Below, in pieces: positions 1-8,815 of a DNA stretch of 64,000 nt. Position numbers and translations under genes: made by a program. Position 1 is the stretch's first letter, and each line of letters opens with the position of its first letter. The notes under the pieces are model-generated. The model saw only the letters and a program-made list of their open reading frames with translations. It was not told the DNA's origin and ran no database searches. This DNA is from Spartinivicinus marinus (GTDB taxonomy: Bacteria > Pseudomonadota > Gammaproteobacteria > Pseudomonadales > Zooshikellaceae): the NCBI RefSeq assembly GCF_026309355.1, contig NZ_JAPJZK010000001.1, positions 1,736,001-1,800,000 of the forward strand, in the 5' to 3' direction.

Positions 1-36
1 AACAACATTCTCTAACTGATCAAAAGGCCAATTCAT
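1..36 (-). CDS. Start of a leftward gene cut by the window edge
   Basis: An ATG on the minus strand at 36 opens a frame that stays open to base 1 and encodes MNWPFDQLENVV. A GGAA lies about nine bases upstream of the ATG and could be a ribosome binding site. Twelve codons are too few to name a family. Downstream sequence beyond the window is needed to confirm that this is a gene. Confidence 0.3.
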   Translation of the reverse strand, partial: MNWPFDQLENVV

Positions 37-147
37 GAGAAGTATTCCATAAGCTTAGTTAAACATACATTTTGAATAAAATAGGCTAAGAGGTTCAATA
101 AGAGTATGTACAGCGAATCCAGCAATCAAGCCATACCCCCCACCACA

Positions 148-205
148 ATTAATTTTTAGGTGAAGAATAAAGCAGTTTATACTCTTCGCAAAGAGTATAG
201 TTGCA
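148..205 (+). repeat. Dispersed intergenic repeat, family B, copy 1, with a hairpin
   Basis: The segment has AATTTTTAGGTGAAGAATAA followed by the perfect hairpin TATACTCTT-cgca-AAGAGTATA at 178-199. The TTTTTAGGTG core followed by an A-rich run and a GTATA-type end recurs near 39811 and, inverted, near 51371. It lies just upstream of the M50 protease gene, so it could act in its leader or promoter, but nothing shows this directly. Confidence 0.55.
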
Positions 206-254
206 AGATATGAGTATAAGGTCATAATTCCCTAGTTTGCAAAGAGAGTCGCGT

Positions 255-1337
255 GTGGAAATTTTAAACTTAAAGCTACTCGGGCGCCCCTTAAGGTTAG
301 AGGGTACAATGTCTGGCTGGCAACGGCTGTATTGGGATCATCAAGTTGTCTCAGAAGTGGCTGCAACAACTGAAGCAGATGGTAACGCAACCCATATTTT
401 TGAGCTACATGGTGAGCAAGGAGTTATCAAGTGTTACATTTCAGTGAGTATAAACTGGCACCCATTTGAAGTTAGCTATAGCGTTACTATTAATGATCAA
501 ATAGTTGATGAAGGAAAGCGATCTCTACAGGATCTAGAGCATTCAGCACCACAAGAAGTCATGCCAATCAAGAAGGAGCTTAACTTGGTAGGGTTAGCCT
601 CACTGGGCTTTAAGCTGTTCAAAAGTGCCAAAGTAATTAAGGTGGTGTTAGCAGGTGCTAGCGTTGCTGCCTATTCCTGGTTTTTTTCTTTACAGTTTGC
701 CCTTGCATTGATCGCTTGTTTAGTGTTTCACGAATATGGTCATATTAGAGCGATGAAATACTTTGGGATGAAGACCAAAGGTATATATTTAATCCCTTTT
801 TTTGGCGGGCTTGCGTTAGGTGATGATAAAATAAATACCCGCTGGCAAGATGTTGTTATTTCTATAATGGGTCCAAGTTTTGGTTTATTTTTATCCATAG
901 TGTGTTTGATTTTATACAAACTAACAGGAGAAATATTTTTTGCTGGTTTAGCTGGCTTTAACGCGCTTTTAAACTTATTTAACCTATTACCCATACTTCC
1001 ACTTGATGGAGGTCATATATTAAAAAGCATCAGTTTTTCGATGGACAGCAAAGTGGGTATTGCAGCTTGCGCCTTAGGCGCCGCGCTGGGTGTATTTTTG
1101 AGTTATCAGTTAGGGCTAGCTTTACTTGGTTTTTTATTGCTAATCGGAAGCGTTGAAATATTAGCCGAATGGCGGTTAAGGCATGAAAGCAGGTTATATC
1201 CACTTGATGGTTATGGACAACTATTTTCACTGATTTGGTATTTACTAACTGTAAGCAGTTTAATTGGTATCATTTGGTACTTGTCAGGAACTGGAGATGC
1301 CTTACTGGGGCTACCATTGCAAGTGCTACAAAGCTAA
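255..1337 (+). CDS. Site-2-type zinc metalloprotease (peptidase M50 family)
   Basis: This is a polytopic membrane protein with an M50 signature. A polar N-terminal part of about 115 residues, likely a beta-rich cytoplasmic domain, precedes several hydrophobic segments. The zinc-binding HEYGH sits in one of them (about residue 159 from this start) and the second M50 motif, PLDGGH in a LLPILPLDGGH context, follows about 90 residues later. Members of this family cut substrates inside the membrane; no substrate can be inferred here. The GTG at 255 gives MEILNLKLLGRPL and follows an AGAGAG. A TTG at 237 and an ATG at 309 are in-frame alternatives, the last probably too short because conserved-looking sequence precedes it. 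No sigma or anti-sigma gene is adjacent. Confidence 0.85.
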   Translation: MEILNLKLLGRPLRLEGTMSGWQRLYWDHQVVSEVAATTEADGNATHIFELHGEQGVIKCYISVSINWHPFEVSYSVTINDQIVDEGKRSLQDLEHSAPQEVMPIKKELNLVGLASLGFKLFKSAKVIKVVLAGASVAAYSWFFSLQFALALIACLVFHEYGHIRAMKYFGMKTKGIYLIPFFGGLALGDDKINTRWQDVVISIMGPSFGLFLSIVCLILYKLTGEIFFAGLAGFNALLNLFNLLPILPLDGGHILKSISFSMDSKVGIAACALGAALGVFLSYQLGLALLGFLLLIGSVEILAEWRLRHESRLYPLDGYGQLFSLIWYLLTVSSLIGIIWYLSGTGDALLGLPLQVLQS

Positions 1338-1540
1338 CTTTTTATAGACAATATTACTCTATAGGTAGTTATTCATAATATATAACTACCTAAGTAATTG
1401 TTTAATTTGAGTTTTTCAACTAACCAAGTCACTTATAAAGTGTTACATACTCTCAAAGCCTCCTTAACAATTTCAAATAAATAACTAGCATTAGCTAAAA
1501 TTGACAGAATACTGACTTTAAAATAAAGACATTATTATCA

Positions 1541-2179
1541 ATGATAAAGTGGTGGTGGCAGCTTATAGTAGTTTTATTCCTATGTTGTTCCCTCGCATCA
1601 GCAGATAAAATTATTCTTGCCACCGATTATTGGTGCCCCATTAGTTGTGAGCCTAAAAGTAACCAAGAAGGCTTCATGATTGATATAGCAAGAAGAGTTT
1701 TTGCCAAGCATGGGCATCAGATTGAATACCAAGTAATGCCATGGAACAGAACCCTTAGCATGGTTAGATCAGGTAAAATTCATGGTGCAGTTGGTCCTTA
1801 TATTGAAGACTGTCCTGATTTTATTTTTCCAGAAAATGAACTAGCAATGATTGGTTTTTCAGTTTATGTAAAAAGTGAAAATTCTTGGATTTACAGTAGT
1901 ATTTCATCACTAAAAGAAGTGCGTTTAGGTGTTGCAGCAAACTACTCTTATGGACAGGAACTGGACCTCTATATAGAAAAACACAAAACCAATAGAAAAA
2001 AGCTACAAATCAATTATGGCAATTTACCCGTCGAAAATAATATAAAGATGCTACTATCAGATAGAATTGATGCAGTAGTTGCAACTCAGCCAGTGTTTTT
2101 ACATATTGCAAACAAGTTAAATGTAAACAACCAGTTAAAATCAGCGGGCATTATAAATAAACCAAAGAAAGCTTATACT
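1541..2179 (+). pseudogene. Periplasmic solute-binding protein, SBP_bac_3-like, 5' part of a gene split by an IS
   Basis: The first 213 residues show a signal peptide ending near SLASA, then the two-lobed binding-protein pattern: GFMIDIARRVF, the subfamily motif PWNR followed by SGKIHGAVGPY, and the hinge and second-lobe region LGVAANYSYG. The frame runs into IS4-family DNA at 2180 and stops at 2197. The missing C-terminal lobe (YIAFSPALQSSEGYTTLLSD...) is found at 3795-3935 in matching frame. The intact gene would have encoded about 260 residues, normal for the family. As it stands the product would lack its last 46 residues and is probably inactive. No transporter genes flank it. Confidence 0.85.
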
Positions 2180-3794
2180 CGATTCCGAAGTTTTTAATGC
2201 TTGACTAGCACGATGAGAGAGATTCAGAAGACTGGACTACAGGTATTGCTCCATTTCTTCGCCTAGCAAAGAACGATCAACACGACACCTGCAGACCAGT
2301 GATGGTGTAGTATATCGCGCTTGTATTTCAATAGCGACTTGATGACGACTTGTGTTGATTACCCCTATTCCCCATGTGATAAAGTTTGTTCAAACTCTAA
2401 ACGACACCTTGACTGTTTCTTTTCAATCTCCTGGATTAAGTCGTATCCAGTGTCGCTGGTTAACTATTATGCTGATGGGAATTGGTGTCACTGGTGTATT
2501 TTGCTGGGCTGTTTTTGAGCGGTGTAGCTTAGGAGCATTCAAGCAGGACCAATTACGTTGGATGTTTTACCATAGTAAAATTGCCTGGTCATTGTTGTTG
2601 CAAGCCAGTGTCCGACAAGTACTCAATCACTATCATATTACGAGAGGAGTACTCATTTTTGACGATAGTGATAAAGTCCGCTCCAAGAGAACACGACGTA
2701 TTAAAGGTGTGCATAAAATAAAACATAAAAAATCCGGCGGCTATGTTCAAGGGCAAGAGCTAGTGTTTATGCTACTGGTGACACCTGTAGCTACCTTACC
2801 GATTGCTTTTCGCTTTTATACACCTGATCCAGCGTTAAGTGCTTGGCGTCAGAAAAATAAAGCCCTAAAGAGGCTGGGTATTCCTGGAAAAGAAAGACCC
2901 AAAAAACCTAAGCCCAACCCAGATTATCCGACCAAACAAGCTTTAGCACTTGAGATGGTTGAAGCATTTTCATTGTCATTTTCTGATATAAAGATTAATG
3001 CGGTCATTGCTGATGCACTGTATAGCACAGCAGAATTCATGGATAAGGCTTCCATTGCGACGGGTGGTGCTCAAGTGGTGAGTCAATTACGCTCCAATCA
3101 ACTAATCCTTTCCCAAGGAAAAAAAGTACGACTTACACATTACTTTGCACGCCAAACAGGCGTCGATACCAAGTTAATTATCCGAGGCCAAAAAACACAG
3201 TCAATCACCATGCTGGCGGCTCGGGTTTATGTGAAAGCCCATGGTAAAAAGCGGTTTGTGGTTGCTTTGAAATATGAGGGAGAAAAAAATTATCGATATC
3301 TAGTGGCATCCGACATGTCCTGGCGGCATGGTGATATTGCTAGGGTTTATACATTGAGATGGTTAGTTGAGGTTTTCATTGAGGACTGGAAGCAACATGC
3401 TGGCTGGAACCGATTGGCCAAACAACAAGGCGAAGAAGGATCAACGCGAGGCGTGATCATGAGCCTGCTGTACGACCATATGTTACTGCTACATCCAGAG
3501 CAATCCGTCCGCCTTGAAAATAAGCAGCCCGGGCTTCCTGTTGGCTGTTTGACTGAGCGAATCAAAACAGAAGCCCTAATAAAAACTGTAGAAGCAGTTG
3601 TCACGGCTGATGAACCAAAACAGCAACTGAAAGCCTTTACCGCTGCAATAATCAGTGTGCTTCCTGAGCGCCGCTCGAAAAAGCATTTAGCGGGTTTAGA
3701 TTTGGGCAAACAAGAGCCCACTGACTCATTAAAATACAGAGCGGCTGCATAAATAAATTAGCAGTTATGTCAACCTAAAAAAACTTCGGAATCG
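2180..3794 (+). mobile_element. IS4-family insertion sequence with 16-bp terminal inverted repeats
   Basis: The element of about 1615 bp is bounded by CGATTCCGAAGTTTTT at 2180-2195 and its exact reverse complement at 3779-3794. It contains one transposase gene. Flanking nonamers GCTTATACT (2171-2179) and AGTTATATT (3795-3803) match at six of nine positions, so the target duplication is degraded or the end assignment is off by a base or two. It interrupts a solute-binding-protein gene whose two parts remain in register on either side. Confidence 0.88.
2352..3752 (+). CDS. IS4-family DDE transposase
   Basis: The 466-residue protein carries the RNase H-like DDE core. The first Asp lies in LIFDDSDKVRSK, the second in AVIADALYST and the catalytic Glu in YTLRWLVEVFIEDWK, which fits the IS4 signature Y-(2)-R-(3)-E-(6)-K. 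It is the only gene of the element and fills most of it. The frame is intact, so it may be functional. The start is uncertain: GTG at 2352 or TTG at 2355 begins the frame, and the first 30 residues look less typical, so a later start is possible. Confidence 0.9.
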   Translation: MLITPIPHVIKFVQTLNDTLTVSFQSPGLSRIQCRWLTIMLMGIGVTGVFCWAVFERCSLGAFKQDQLRWMFYHSKIAWSLLLQASVRQVLNHYHITRGVLIFDDSDKVRSKRTRRIKGVHKIKHKKSGGYVQGQELVFMLLVTPVATLPIAFRFYTPDPALSAWRQKNKALKRLGIPGKERPKKPKPNPDYPTKQALALEMVEAFSLSFSDIKINAVIADALYSTAEFMDKASIATGGAQVVSQLRSNQLILSQGKKVRLTHYFARQTGVDTKLIIRGQKTQSITMLAARVYVKAHGKKRFVVALKYEGEKNYRYLVASDMSWRHGDIARVYTLRWLVEVFIEDWKQHAGWNRLAKQQGEEGSTRGVIMSLLYDHMLLLHPEQSVRLENKQPGLPVGCLTERIKTEALIKTVEAVVTADEPKQQLKAFTAAIISVLPERRSKKHLAGLDLGKQEPTDSLKYRAAA

Positions 3795-3935
3795 AGTTAT
3801 ATTGCTTTTTCTCCTGCACTGCAATCATCAGAAGGGTATACAACACTCCTATCAGATGGTGTAACAGAGTTAAGGAAATCTGGAGAACTAACGGAAATAT
3901 TGTCAAAGTATGGACTGACCGATTGGAAGAAGTAG
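3795..3935 (+). pseudogene. 3' fragment of the IS-split solute-binding-protein gene
   Basis: Directly after the right inverted repeat the plus strand reads SYIAFSPALQSSEGYTTLLS and continues to YGLTDWKK before a TAG at 3933. This is the usual C-terminal helix region of SBP_bac_3-type proteins and continues the fragment ending at 2179. It has no start signal of its own. An overlapping minus-strand frame (to about 4029) ends in LINDNQQRQLGFKFEELDGG, which faintly resembles the end of a PilZ domain and may be a separate remnant. Confidence 0.82.
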
Positions 3936-4122
3936 ACTGCCCACCATCTAATTCTTCAAACTTGAACCCCAGCTGGCGCTGTTGATTATCATTTATGAGC
4001 CTCAAAACCTGAGCACAAATATAGAACACTGAAGTGGGAGCTTGCTAGACGCCTACCACTCGATTATTTCCTCATTGCGGAAATAACTCACTTCTTACCA
4101 TGACGCAGAAAACTCTACTAGA

Positions 4123-4299
4123 ATGAATGACTTGGTTAAATTAAAGGCGGGTAGATTAGGCTTACAGGAATTTGAAGGATATACAGCGCTTTGGATGTCA
4201 AGGATTATTGAACTTGGAATTAAGATTGCGATTGATATTTATCTTAATGTTAGGCTTCGTATGTATTATAAACCATTATTACAATACAATAATACTTAG
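4123..4299 (+). CDS. Small unrecognised ORF, 58 residues
   Basis: An ATG at 4123 opens a 58-codon frame beginning MNDLVKLKAGRLGLQEFEGY, with mixed charged and hydrophobic residues and an amphipathic middle (MSRIIELGIKIAIDIYL). No clear ribosome binding site precedes it. It lies in debris between the IS-split gene and csp, so it may be a remnant of a longer gene. I do not recognise it. Confidence 0.25.
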   Translation: MNDLVKLKAGRLGLQEFEGYTALWMSRIIELGIKIAIDIYLNVRLRMYYKPLLQYNNT

Positions 4300-4319
4300 A
4301 GTAAAAACTAGTCATGTTG

Positions 4320-4348
4320 ACAGAGAAGCAGAATAGCCACTTCTCTGT
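4320..4348 (-). terminator. Likely terminator of the cold-shock gene
   Basis: A perfect 9-bp stem, ACAGAGAAG and CTTCTCTGT, lies 18 bp past the stop of the leftward csp gene. On the minus strand a T-rich stretch follows only after about 12 bases, so intrinsic termination may be weak. Confidence 0.5.
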
Positions 4349-4365
4349 TAGCATCCACTCTTATC

Positions 4366-4575
4366 TTAAAGAGGGATTACATTCTCAGCCTGTGGACCTT
4401 TAGGGCCTTGAGTCACAGTGAACTCAACTTGCTGACCTTCTGTCAACACTTTAAAGCCTTCAGATTGAATAGCGCTAAAATGAACAAAAACATCAGGACC
4501 TGATTGTTGCTCTAAAAATCCAAAACCTTTTGATTCGTTAAACCACTTCACTGTGCCAGTTTTTTGATTAGACAT
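4366..4575 (-). CDS. Cold-shock protein, CspA family
   Basis: A 69-residue single-domain OB-fold protein that binds single-stranded RNA or DNA. RNP1 is KGFGFL (residues 16-21) and RNP2 is VFVHF (29-33), with the usual GTVKWFN start and GPQAENV end. Length and sequence are typical of CspA-type RNA chaperones; which paralogue it is cannot be told from the sequence. It is divergent from the DbpA helicase gene, another RNA-remodelling protein, with about 350 bp between them, enough for a structured cold-shock leader. Confidence 0.95.
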   Translation of the reverse strand: MSNQKTGTVKWFNESKGFGFLEQQSGPDVFVHFSAIQSEGFKVLTEGQQVEFTVTQGPKGPQAENVIPL

Positions 4576-4922
4576 GTATTGATCTTTACTCGTAAATTAA
4601 CTTAAAACCTACACGCGAATACTTCAAGCGGGTAGAGGGTATAGCAGATAACAGGGGTGTACTTATGAAAAACTAGACGAGAAACTAAAAAAGAAACATC
4701 GTATAAACATAAACAAACGCCAGCATCTTCAATGCTGACTACATTGTACACAGTTATCTCAGTTAATCAATCATTAGAGAAAAAATAAACACATCTATCG
4801 TAATCAACAAATTCTGATACAATGCCGCGCATAAATGATACAGATTGAAACTTAGTACTTACCTTTTTATTGGTTGGCTATCTAAGTCCATTGTCAGACA
4901 ACCAATGTTTTCAGGTCCTTTC
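4576..4922. other. Divergent intergenic region between csp and dbpA
   Basis: This 347-bp stretch should hold both promoters and a long csp leader. I see a TATACC-like -10 on the minus strand about 80 bp before csp, but no confident -35 or operator. No other gene is supported. Confidence 0.4.
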
Positions 4923-6311
4923 ATGAGCCAAACAGCTTTTTCTAGTCTTAAACTTAAGCCTGCATTACTCAACAACCTTGCTACTTTAAACTACCAAGAG
5001 ATGACTCCTATTCAGGCACAAAGCTTACCTGCTGTTCTGCAAGGAAAGGATGTTATTGCCCAAGGTAAAACAGGCTCAGGTAAAACGGCAGCTTTTGGTT
5101 TAGGGTTACTTAATAAGCTGAATGAAAAGCTCTTTCATGTACAGTCTTTGGTGCTTTGCCCTACTCGGGAGCTTGCAGACCAAGTAGCAAAAGAAATTCG
5201 CAAGTTAGCACGTGCGATCCATAACATTAAAGTCCTTACCCTCTGTGGTGGCATGCCATTTGGACCTCAAATTGGCTCATTAGAACATGGGGCTCACATT
5301 ATTGTAGGAACCCCTGGTCGGGTAGAAGAGCATCTTCGTAAAGGCACACTACAGCTAAACAACCTAACTACTTTGGTGCTCGATGAAGCAGATCGTATGT
5401 TAGACATGGGTTTTCAAGCTGCTCTTGATGCCATTATTAGTAAAGTGCCTGTTCAACGCCAAACTTTGCTATTCAGCGCCACTTACCCAGATCAAATTCA
5501 ATCTATTGCCAAGCAAATTATGCAACAACCAGTCATAGTTCAGGTTGCTGCAACCCATGATAATGCCAGTATTAAGCAATACTTCTATAAACTGGAAAAT
5601 AGCAAGCAACGCAGTACCGCACTTCGTCTACTCATTCTTAAGTATCGCCCGGAATCTACGGTTGTTTTTTGCAATACCAAACGAGAAGCGCAAGAAATTG
5701 CTGATGAGTTATGCAGTCACGGTTTTAGCGCCTTGGCACTACATGGCGATTTAGAACAAAAAGCCCGCGATCAAACTTTAGTGAGATTTGCTAACAAAAG
5801 TGCATCCATTCTTGTGGCAACGGATGTGGCTGCTCGTGGCTTAGATATTGATGCACTAGATGCTGTCATTAACTATCAGGTTGCCCGTGATAGTGAAGTG
5901 CATGTCCACCGCATTGGTCGAACAGGAAGAGCCGGTAGTAAAGGGATTGCCTGCACTTTATATAGTGATAATGAAAGCTATAAAATTGCTGGCCTGGAAG
6001 ACTATCTAAACCATGTAATTACACCAGAGCCTTTACCCCCTTTTAGCTTATTAGAAAAAACTTCTTATAAACCACCAATGGCCACCCTGCAAATTGATGG
6101 CGGAAAAAAACAAAAGGTAAGACCAGGTGATATTCTGGGTGCACTCACCGGAAGCAATGGGATCGCAGGCAAACAGGTCGGTAAAATTCATATTTTCGAT
6201 TACTGCGCCTATGTAGCTGTCAATCGAGAGGCTTGTAAACCGGCCCTTAAAAAATTGAGTGAAGGAAAATTAAAAGGACGTTCATTTCGAGTTAGGCGGA
6301 TACGAGGGTAA
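4923..6311 (+). CDS. dbpA: ATP-dependent RNA helicase DbpA
   Basis: DEAD-box helicase of 462 residues. In E. coli DbpA is targeted to hairpin 92 of 23S rRNA through its C-terminal domain and acts in large-subunit assembly. Visible motifs are the Q motif (MTPIQAQ, about 27-33), Walker A AQGKTGSGKT (46-55), PTRELA, DEAD in VLDEADRML, SAT, and ATDVAARGLD plus HRIGRTGRAG in the second RecA lobe. The last 80 residues (KVRPGDILGALTGSNGI...) match the DbpA RNA-binding domain, which separates it from RhlE or SrmB. I chose the ATG at 4923 because it aligns with the E. coli start; the frame opens upstream at a TTG (4845). Confidence 0.95.
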   Translation: MSQTAFSSLKLKPALLNNLATLNYQEMTPIQAQSLPAVLQGKDVIAQGKTGSGKTAAFGLGLLNKLNEKLFHVQSLVLCPTRELADQVAKEIRKLARAIHNIKVLTLCGGMPFGPQIGSLEHGAHIIVGTPGRVEEHLRKGTLQLNNLTTLVLDEADRMLDMGFQAALDAIISKVPVQRQTLLFSATYPDQIQSIAKQIMQQPVIVQVAATHDNASIKQYFYKLENSKQRSTALRLLILKYRPESTVVFCNTKREAQEIADELCSHGFSALALHGDLEQKARDQTLVRFANKSASILVATDVAARGLDIDALDAVINYQVARDSEVHVHRIGRTGRAGSKGIACTLYSDNESYKIAGLEDYLNHVITPEPLPPFSLLEKTSYKPPMATLQIDGGKKQKVRPGDILGALTGSNGIAGKQVGKIHIFDYCAYVAVNREACKPALKKLSEGKLKGRSFRVRRIRG

Positions 6312-6502
6312 CTTCGTATCTTCTACTTCATAAGAGAACCCTAATAGCAGAACCCTATATTGATAACCCTCACAATTCCTAATTAAACCGCCTACCAGTC
6401 AACTATAATGACTAAATGGGCTGTTTTATTGCCCCAAGCTGATGCAACTCATTAACATGGAAGTTATCTATATTCCTTCTTAGTTTCCAAGGCTGTGAAT
6501 AT

Positions 6503-6625
6503 ATGCAAGCCTCAAGCACACTAAGAGGAAAACTAGCTAAAATTGTAAGAGACTTAACCAACGAAGGCCTAACCGAAAGAGCATTAGAAGAAGGGCTAAA
6601 ACTTTGGAAACAAACATCAAAATAA
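6503..6625 (+). CDS. Small unrecognised ORF, 40 residues
   Basis: ATG at 6503 opens MQASSTLRGKLAKIVRDLTN and continues through a charged, helix-prone sequence to WKQTSK. Its stop at 6623-6625 overlaps the first codons of the next binding-protein gene by 22 bases. The regular leucine and charge pattern looks protein-like, but there is no strong ribosome binding site. It could be a leader peptide or the tail of a lost gene. Confidence 0.3.
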   Translation: MQASSTLRGKLAKIVRDLTNEGLTERALEEGLKLWKQTSK

Positions 6626-7407
6626 AGAAAGCATGTAGTTTATTAAGCAAACTAATAATTTCCCTAGTATTAATTTGCCCTAATCTTGCTCATAGTGAAA
6701 GCGAAAACAAAATTATTATCGCTAATGGAGAGTGGTACCCTCTTATATCCAAAAACCTTAAGCACTTTGGCGTCCTTTGTCATATTATGAGTGAAGCATT
6801 CGCCCAAGAAGGCGTACAGGTTGTTTATAAATGGGTTCCTTGGAAAAGAGCTTATAAAGATACTCAAACTGGCAATTATGATGCAACAGCCGCCTGGGTA
6901 CCAACACCTGAGCGTAAACAGCTTTTTTTATTTAGCGATACAATGTACACCAACCAAAAAGTATTTTTTCATTTAAAAAACTATGACTTTGACTGGAAAA
7001 CAATTGCTGATCTGCAAGGGCTATCTATTGGTGGAGCAATAGGTTACACCTATGGTGCAGAATTTGATAAAGCAGCAAAAGAAGGAACGCTTAATATTCA
7101 ATGGACAAAAACAGACAAACAAAACTTCAATAAACTACTTGCCAAAAGAATCCAAGTATTTCCTCAAGAAGTAGAAATAGGTTATGGCTATATTAGTGAG
7201 TTTCCAGCAGAACAAGCAAAGCTATTAATACATCACCCCAAACCACTCATGCAGACAACTCATCATTTAATTTTTTCTAAAAAGCTCAAAAAAAATACTA
7301 AGCTAGTTCAACTATTCAACAGCGGCTTAAAAAAATTAAAAGATAGTGGAAAATATAACGACTTTATTACAGCATCACGTAGCGGAAAGTATATACAGGC
7401 AAAATAG
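6604..7407 (+). CDS. Periplasmic solute-binding protein, SBP_bac_3-like
   Basis: A 267-residue protein with a basic N-terminus (KIKKACSLLSK), a hydrophobic core and a probable cleavage site after LAHS near residue 31. The first lobe has NGEWYPLISKN and the subfamily motif PWKRAY followed by TGNYDATAAW; the second lobe starts at LQGLSIGGAIGYTYG. It resembles polar amino-acid binding proteins only in fold, so its ligand cannot be assigned. The gene stands alone between a small ORF and a DUF502 gene, without permease or ATPase. The TTG start at 6604 is accepted because it gives a complete signal peptide; an internal ATG is not available early enough. Confidence 0.85.
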   Translation: METNIKIKKACSLLSKLIISLVLICPNLAHSESENKIIIANGEWYPLISKNLKHFGVLCHIMSEAFAQEGVQVVYKWVPWKRAYKDTQTGNYDATAAWVPTPERKQLFLFSDTMYTNQKVFFHLKNYDFDWKTIADLQGLSIGGAIGYTYGAEFDKAAKEGTLNIQWTKTDKQNFNKLLAKRIQVFPQEVEIGYGYISEFPAEQAKLLIHHPKPLMQTTHHLIFSKKLKKNTKLVQLFNSGLKKLKDSGKYNDFITASRSGKYIQAK

Positions 7408-7493
7408 CACTGAGTACAACCGATACAAAGCTTTTGTTGTTTACTTATTACTTGTTATAATTAAAAAACTTTAATTATAGGGTAGCAGCTGCT

Positions 7494-8114
7494 ATGGAAA
7501 AACTACGAGCATTTATAAAGCAGTCCTTGATTGGTGGCATTCTAATCCTACTGCCTATTGTTATTTTAGGGGCAGTTTTCCGCTGGGTTTTTTACTTTGT
7601 TACAGATCTTATACAACCCATGACGGATTATATGAGCGCCCATTATCACTTACCAGAGTTAGTAGCTGATATAGCTGTTATCGCTCTCATTATGTTTGCC
7701 TGTTTTGCTATAGGTACTTTAGTGTCGACAAGTGTTGGTACATGGATTCATAGTCACTTCGATAAATACCTTGATAAACTCGCCCCAGGCTATCGCATCA
7801 TTAAAGAAATTGTTAGCCAAATTGTAGGGGACCCTAATTCATCCCCTTTTACCAAAGGAGAAGTGGTAAGAGTACAACTGTTTGGTGAAACTTGTGAAAC
7901 CACCGTAACAGCCATTGTAACTGCACGGCATGAAGACGACACTGTAACCATCTTTATGCCAACCGGACCAAACCCAACATCTGGTAATATCTATCATGTA
8001 CCTGAAAAATTAGTCACTTATTACCCTGATGCCAGTGTTGAAAAAATGATGAAATCAATCATTGCATGTGGAGCCGGCAGCGACAGCCTGTTTACCAGCA
8101 ACAATAAAAGCTAG
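7494..8114 (+). CDS. DUF502 family membrane protein
   Basis: A 206-residue protein with two membrane segments (about 12-35 and 60-83) enclosing a short loop, then a soluble beta-rich C-terminal half containing RIIKEIVSQIVGD and the family-typical FMPTGPNPTSGNIYHVPE. DUF502 proteins are widespread, conserved and of unknown function. The start ATG at 7494 lies behind a weak purine stretch. Hairpin DNA follows the gene at 8144. Nothing nearby suggests a partner. Confidence 0.88.
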   Translation: MEKLRAFIKQSLIGGILILLPIVILGAVFRWVFYFVTDLIQPMTDYMSAHYHLPELVADIAVIALIMFACFAIGTLVSTSVGTWIHSHFDKYLDKLAPGYRIIKEIVSQIVGDPNSSPFTKGEVVRVQLFGETCETTVTAIVTARHEDDTVTIFMPTGPNPTSGNIYHVPEKLVTYYPDASVEKMMKSIIACGAGSDSLFTSNNKS

Positions 8115-8143
8115 TCTGTTCTTAGATCTTCTTCAGTATTCTG

Positions 8144-8177
8144 GCTGGTGGTCCATGTGTAAAACTGGCCCACCAGC
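8144..8177 (+). terminator. Hairpin after the DUF502 gene
   Basis: GCTGGTGG and CCACCAGC form an 8-bp stem around an 18-base loop 30 bp after the DUF502 stop. The following run is only TTTACG, so it is a weak candidate terminator, possibly shared with the convergent gene at 8223. Confidence 0.4.
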
Positions 8178-8222
8178 TTTACGACTATGCTAAAAAATAA
8201 CTATAGTATTCTTGATTTAAGT

Positions 8223-8672
8223 CTAGATTTTTTGACACCTTTGTTTAATGTCTAATATTGTACCGTACATATCACCATTATCACTTATTACTAGAGTAGT
8301 GTCTGGTAAAGGAATAGGAATATCAGATATTCCGCTAAGAAACTGATTCATTTTGCCAGGATCATAAGCCAAGGCCTCTTCCCTACAATACACTACCACT
8401 AATTTAGGGCCAAAGTTGCTTGCTACGCGCCCTCTTAGAAAGCCGCAATAATCAGGCTCATCGTCAAGAATGTAAGCATACCCTTTTGGGATATTTTTCC
8501 TATGAGCCTCCTTTGCATCAAAAAGCTCACCATCTGGGTATATCCAAAAAACATAATCAGGTGATAAATGAGTAAACTCCTTAATTGCCTTTCTTCTGCC
8601 TCTATATTTTTTGGCTAAAAAAGGAAACAGCTCAGCAGCTTTCTCTCTTTCTATCGAACCAATGGTAATCAA
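8223..8672 (-). CDS. Hypothetical soluble protein, 149 residues
   Basis: I do not recognise a family. The protein has no signal peptide or membrane segment. It is rich in aromatic and acidic residues (YVFWIYPDGELFDAKEAH, DDEPDYCGFLRGR), which suggests a compact alpha/beta domain. The TTG start at 8672 is supported by GGGAG six bases upstream. It faces the DUF502 gene and is followed on the same strand, with a 143-bp gap, by the broken DUF4349 gene upstream of it. No operon partner is evident. Confidence 0.7.
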   Translation of the reverse strand: MITIGSIEREKAAELFPFLAKKYRGRRKAIKEFTHLSPDYVFWIYPDGELFDAKEAHRKNIPKGYAYILDDEPDYCGFLRGRVASNFGPKLVVVYCREEALAYDPGKMNQFLSGISDIPIPLPDTTLVISDNGDMYGTILDIKQRCQKI

Positions 8673-8815
8673 TAATATCTCCCATCAATATCAGTTTATT
8701 TCTTAGATTACAGATAGATTAATTTGCATCACTAAAATTATACTCATGATTAAGTATTATTCTATACAAGATACTTGAGTTGGGCTGATCAAATATCAGC
8801 TCTTATCCAATTACC

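Noticed and set aside
3347-3721. Minus-strand frame of 124 codons inside the IS4 transposase
   Set aside because: It is an antisense shadow of an intact transposase with clear catalytic motifs and shows no protein-like domain.
3942-4029. PilZ-domain remnant on the minus strand
   Set aside because: Only about 20 residues (LINDNQQRQLGFKFEELDGG) look similar and they overlap the binding-protein remnant on the other strand; not enough to call a gene.
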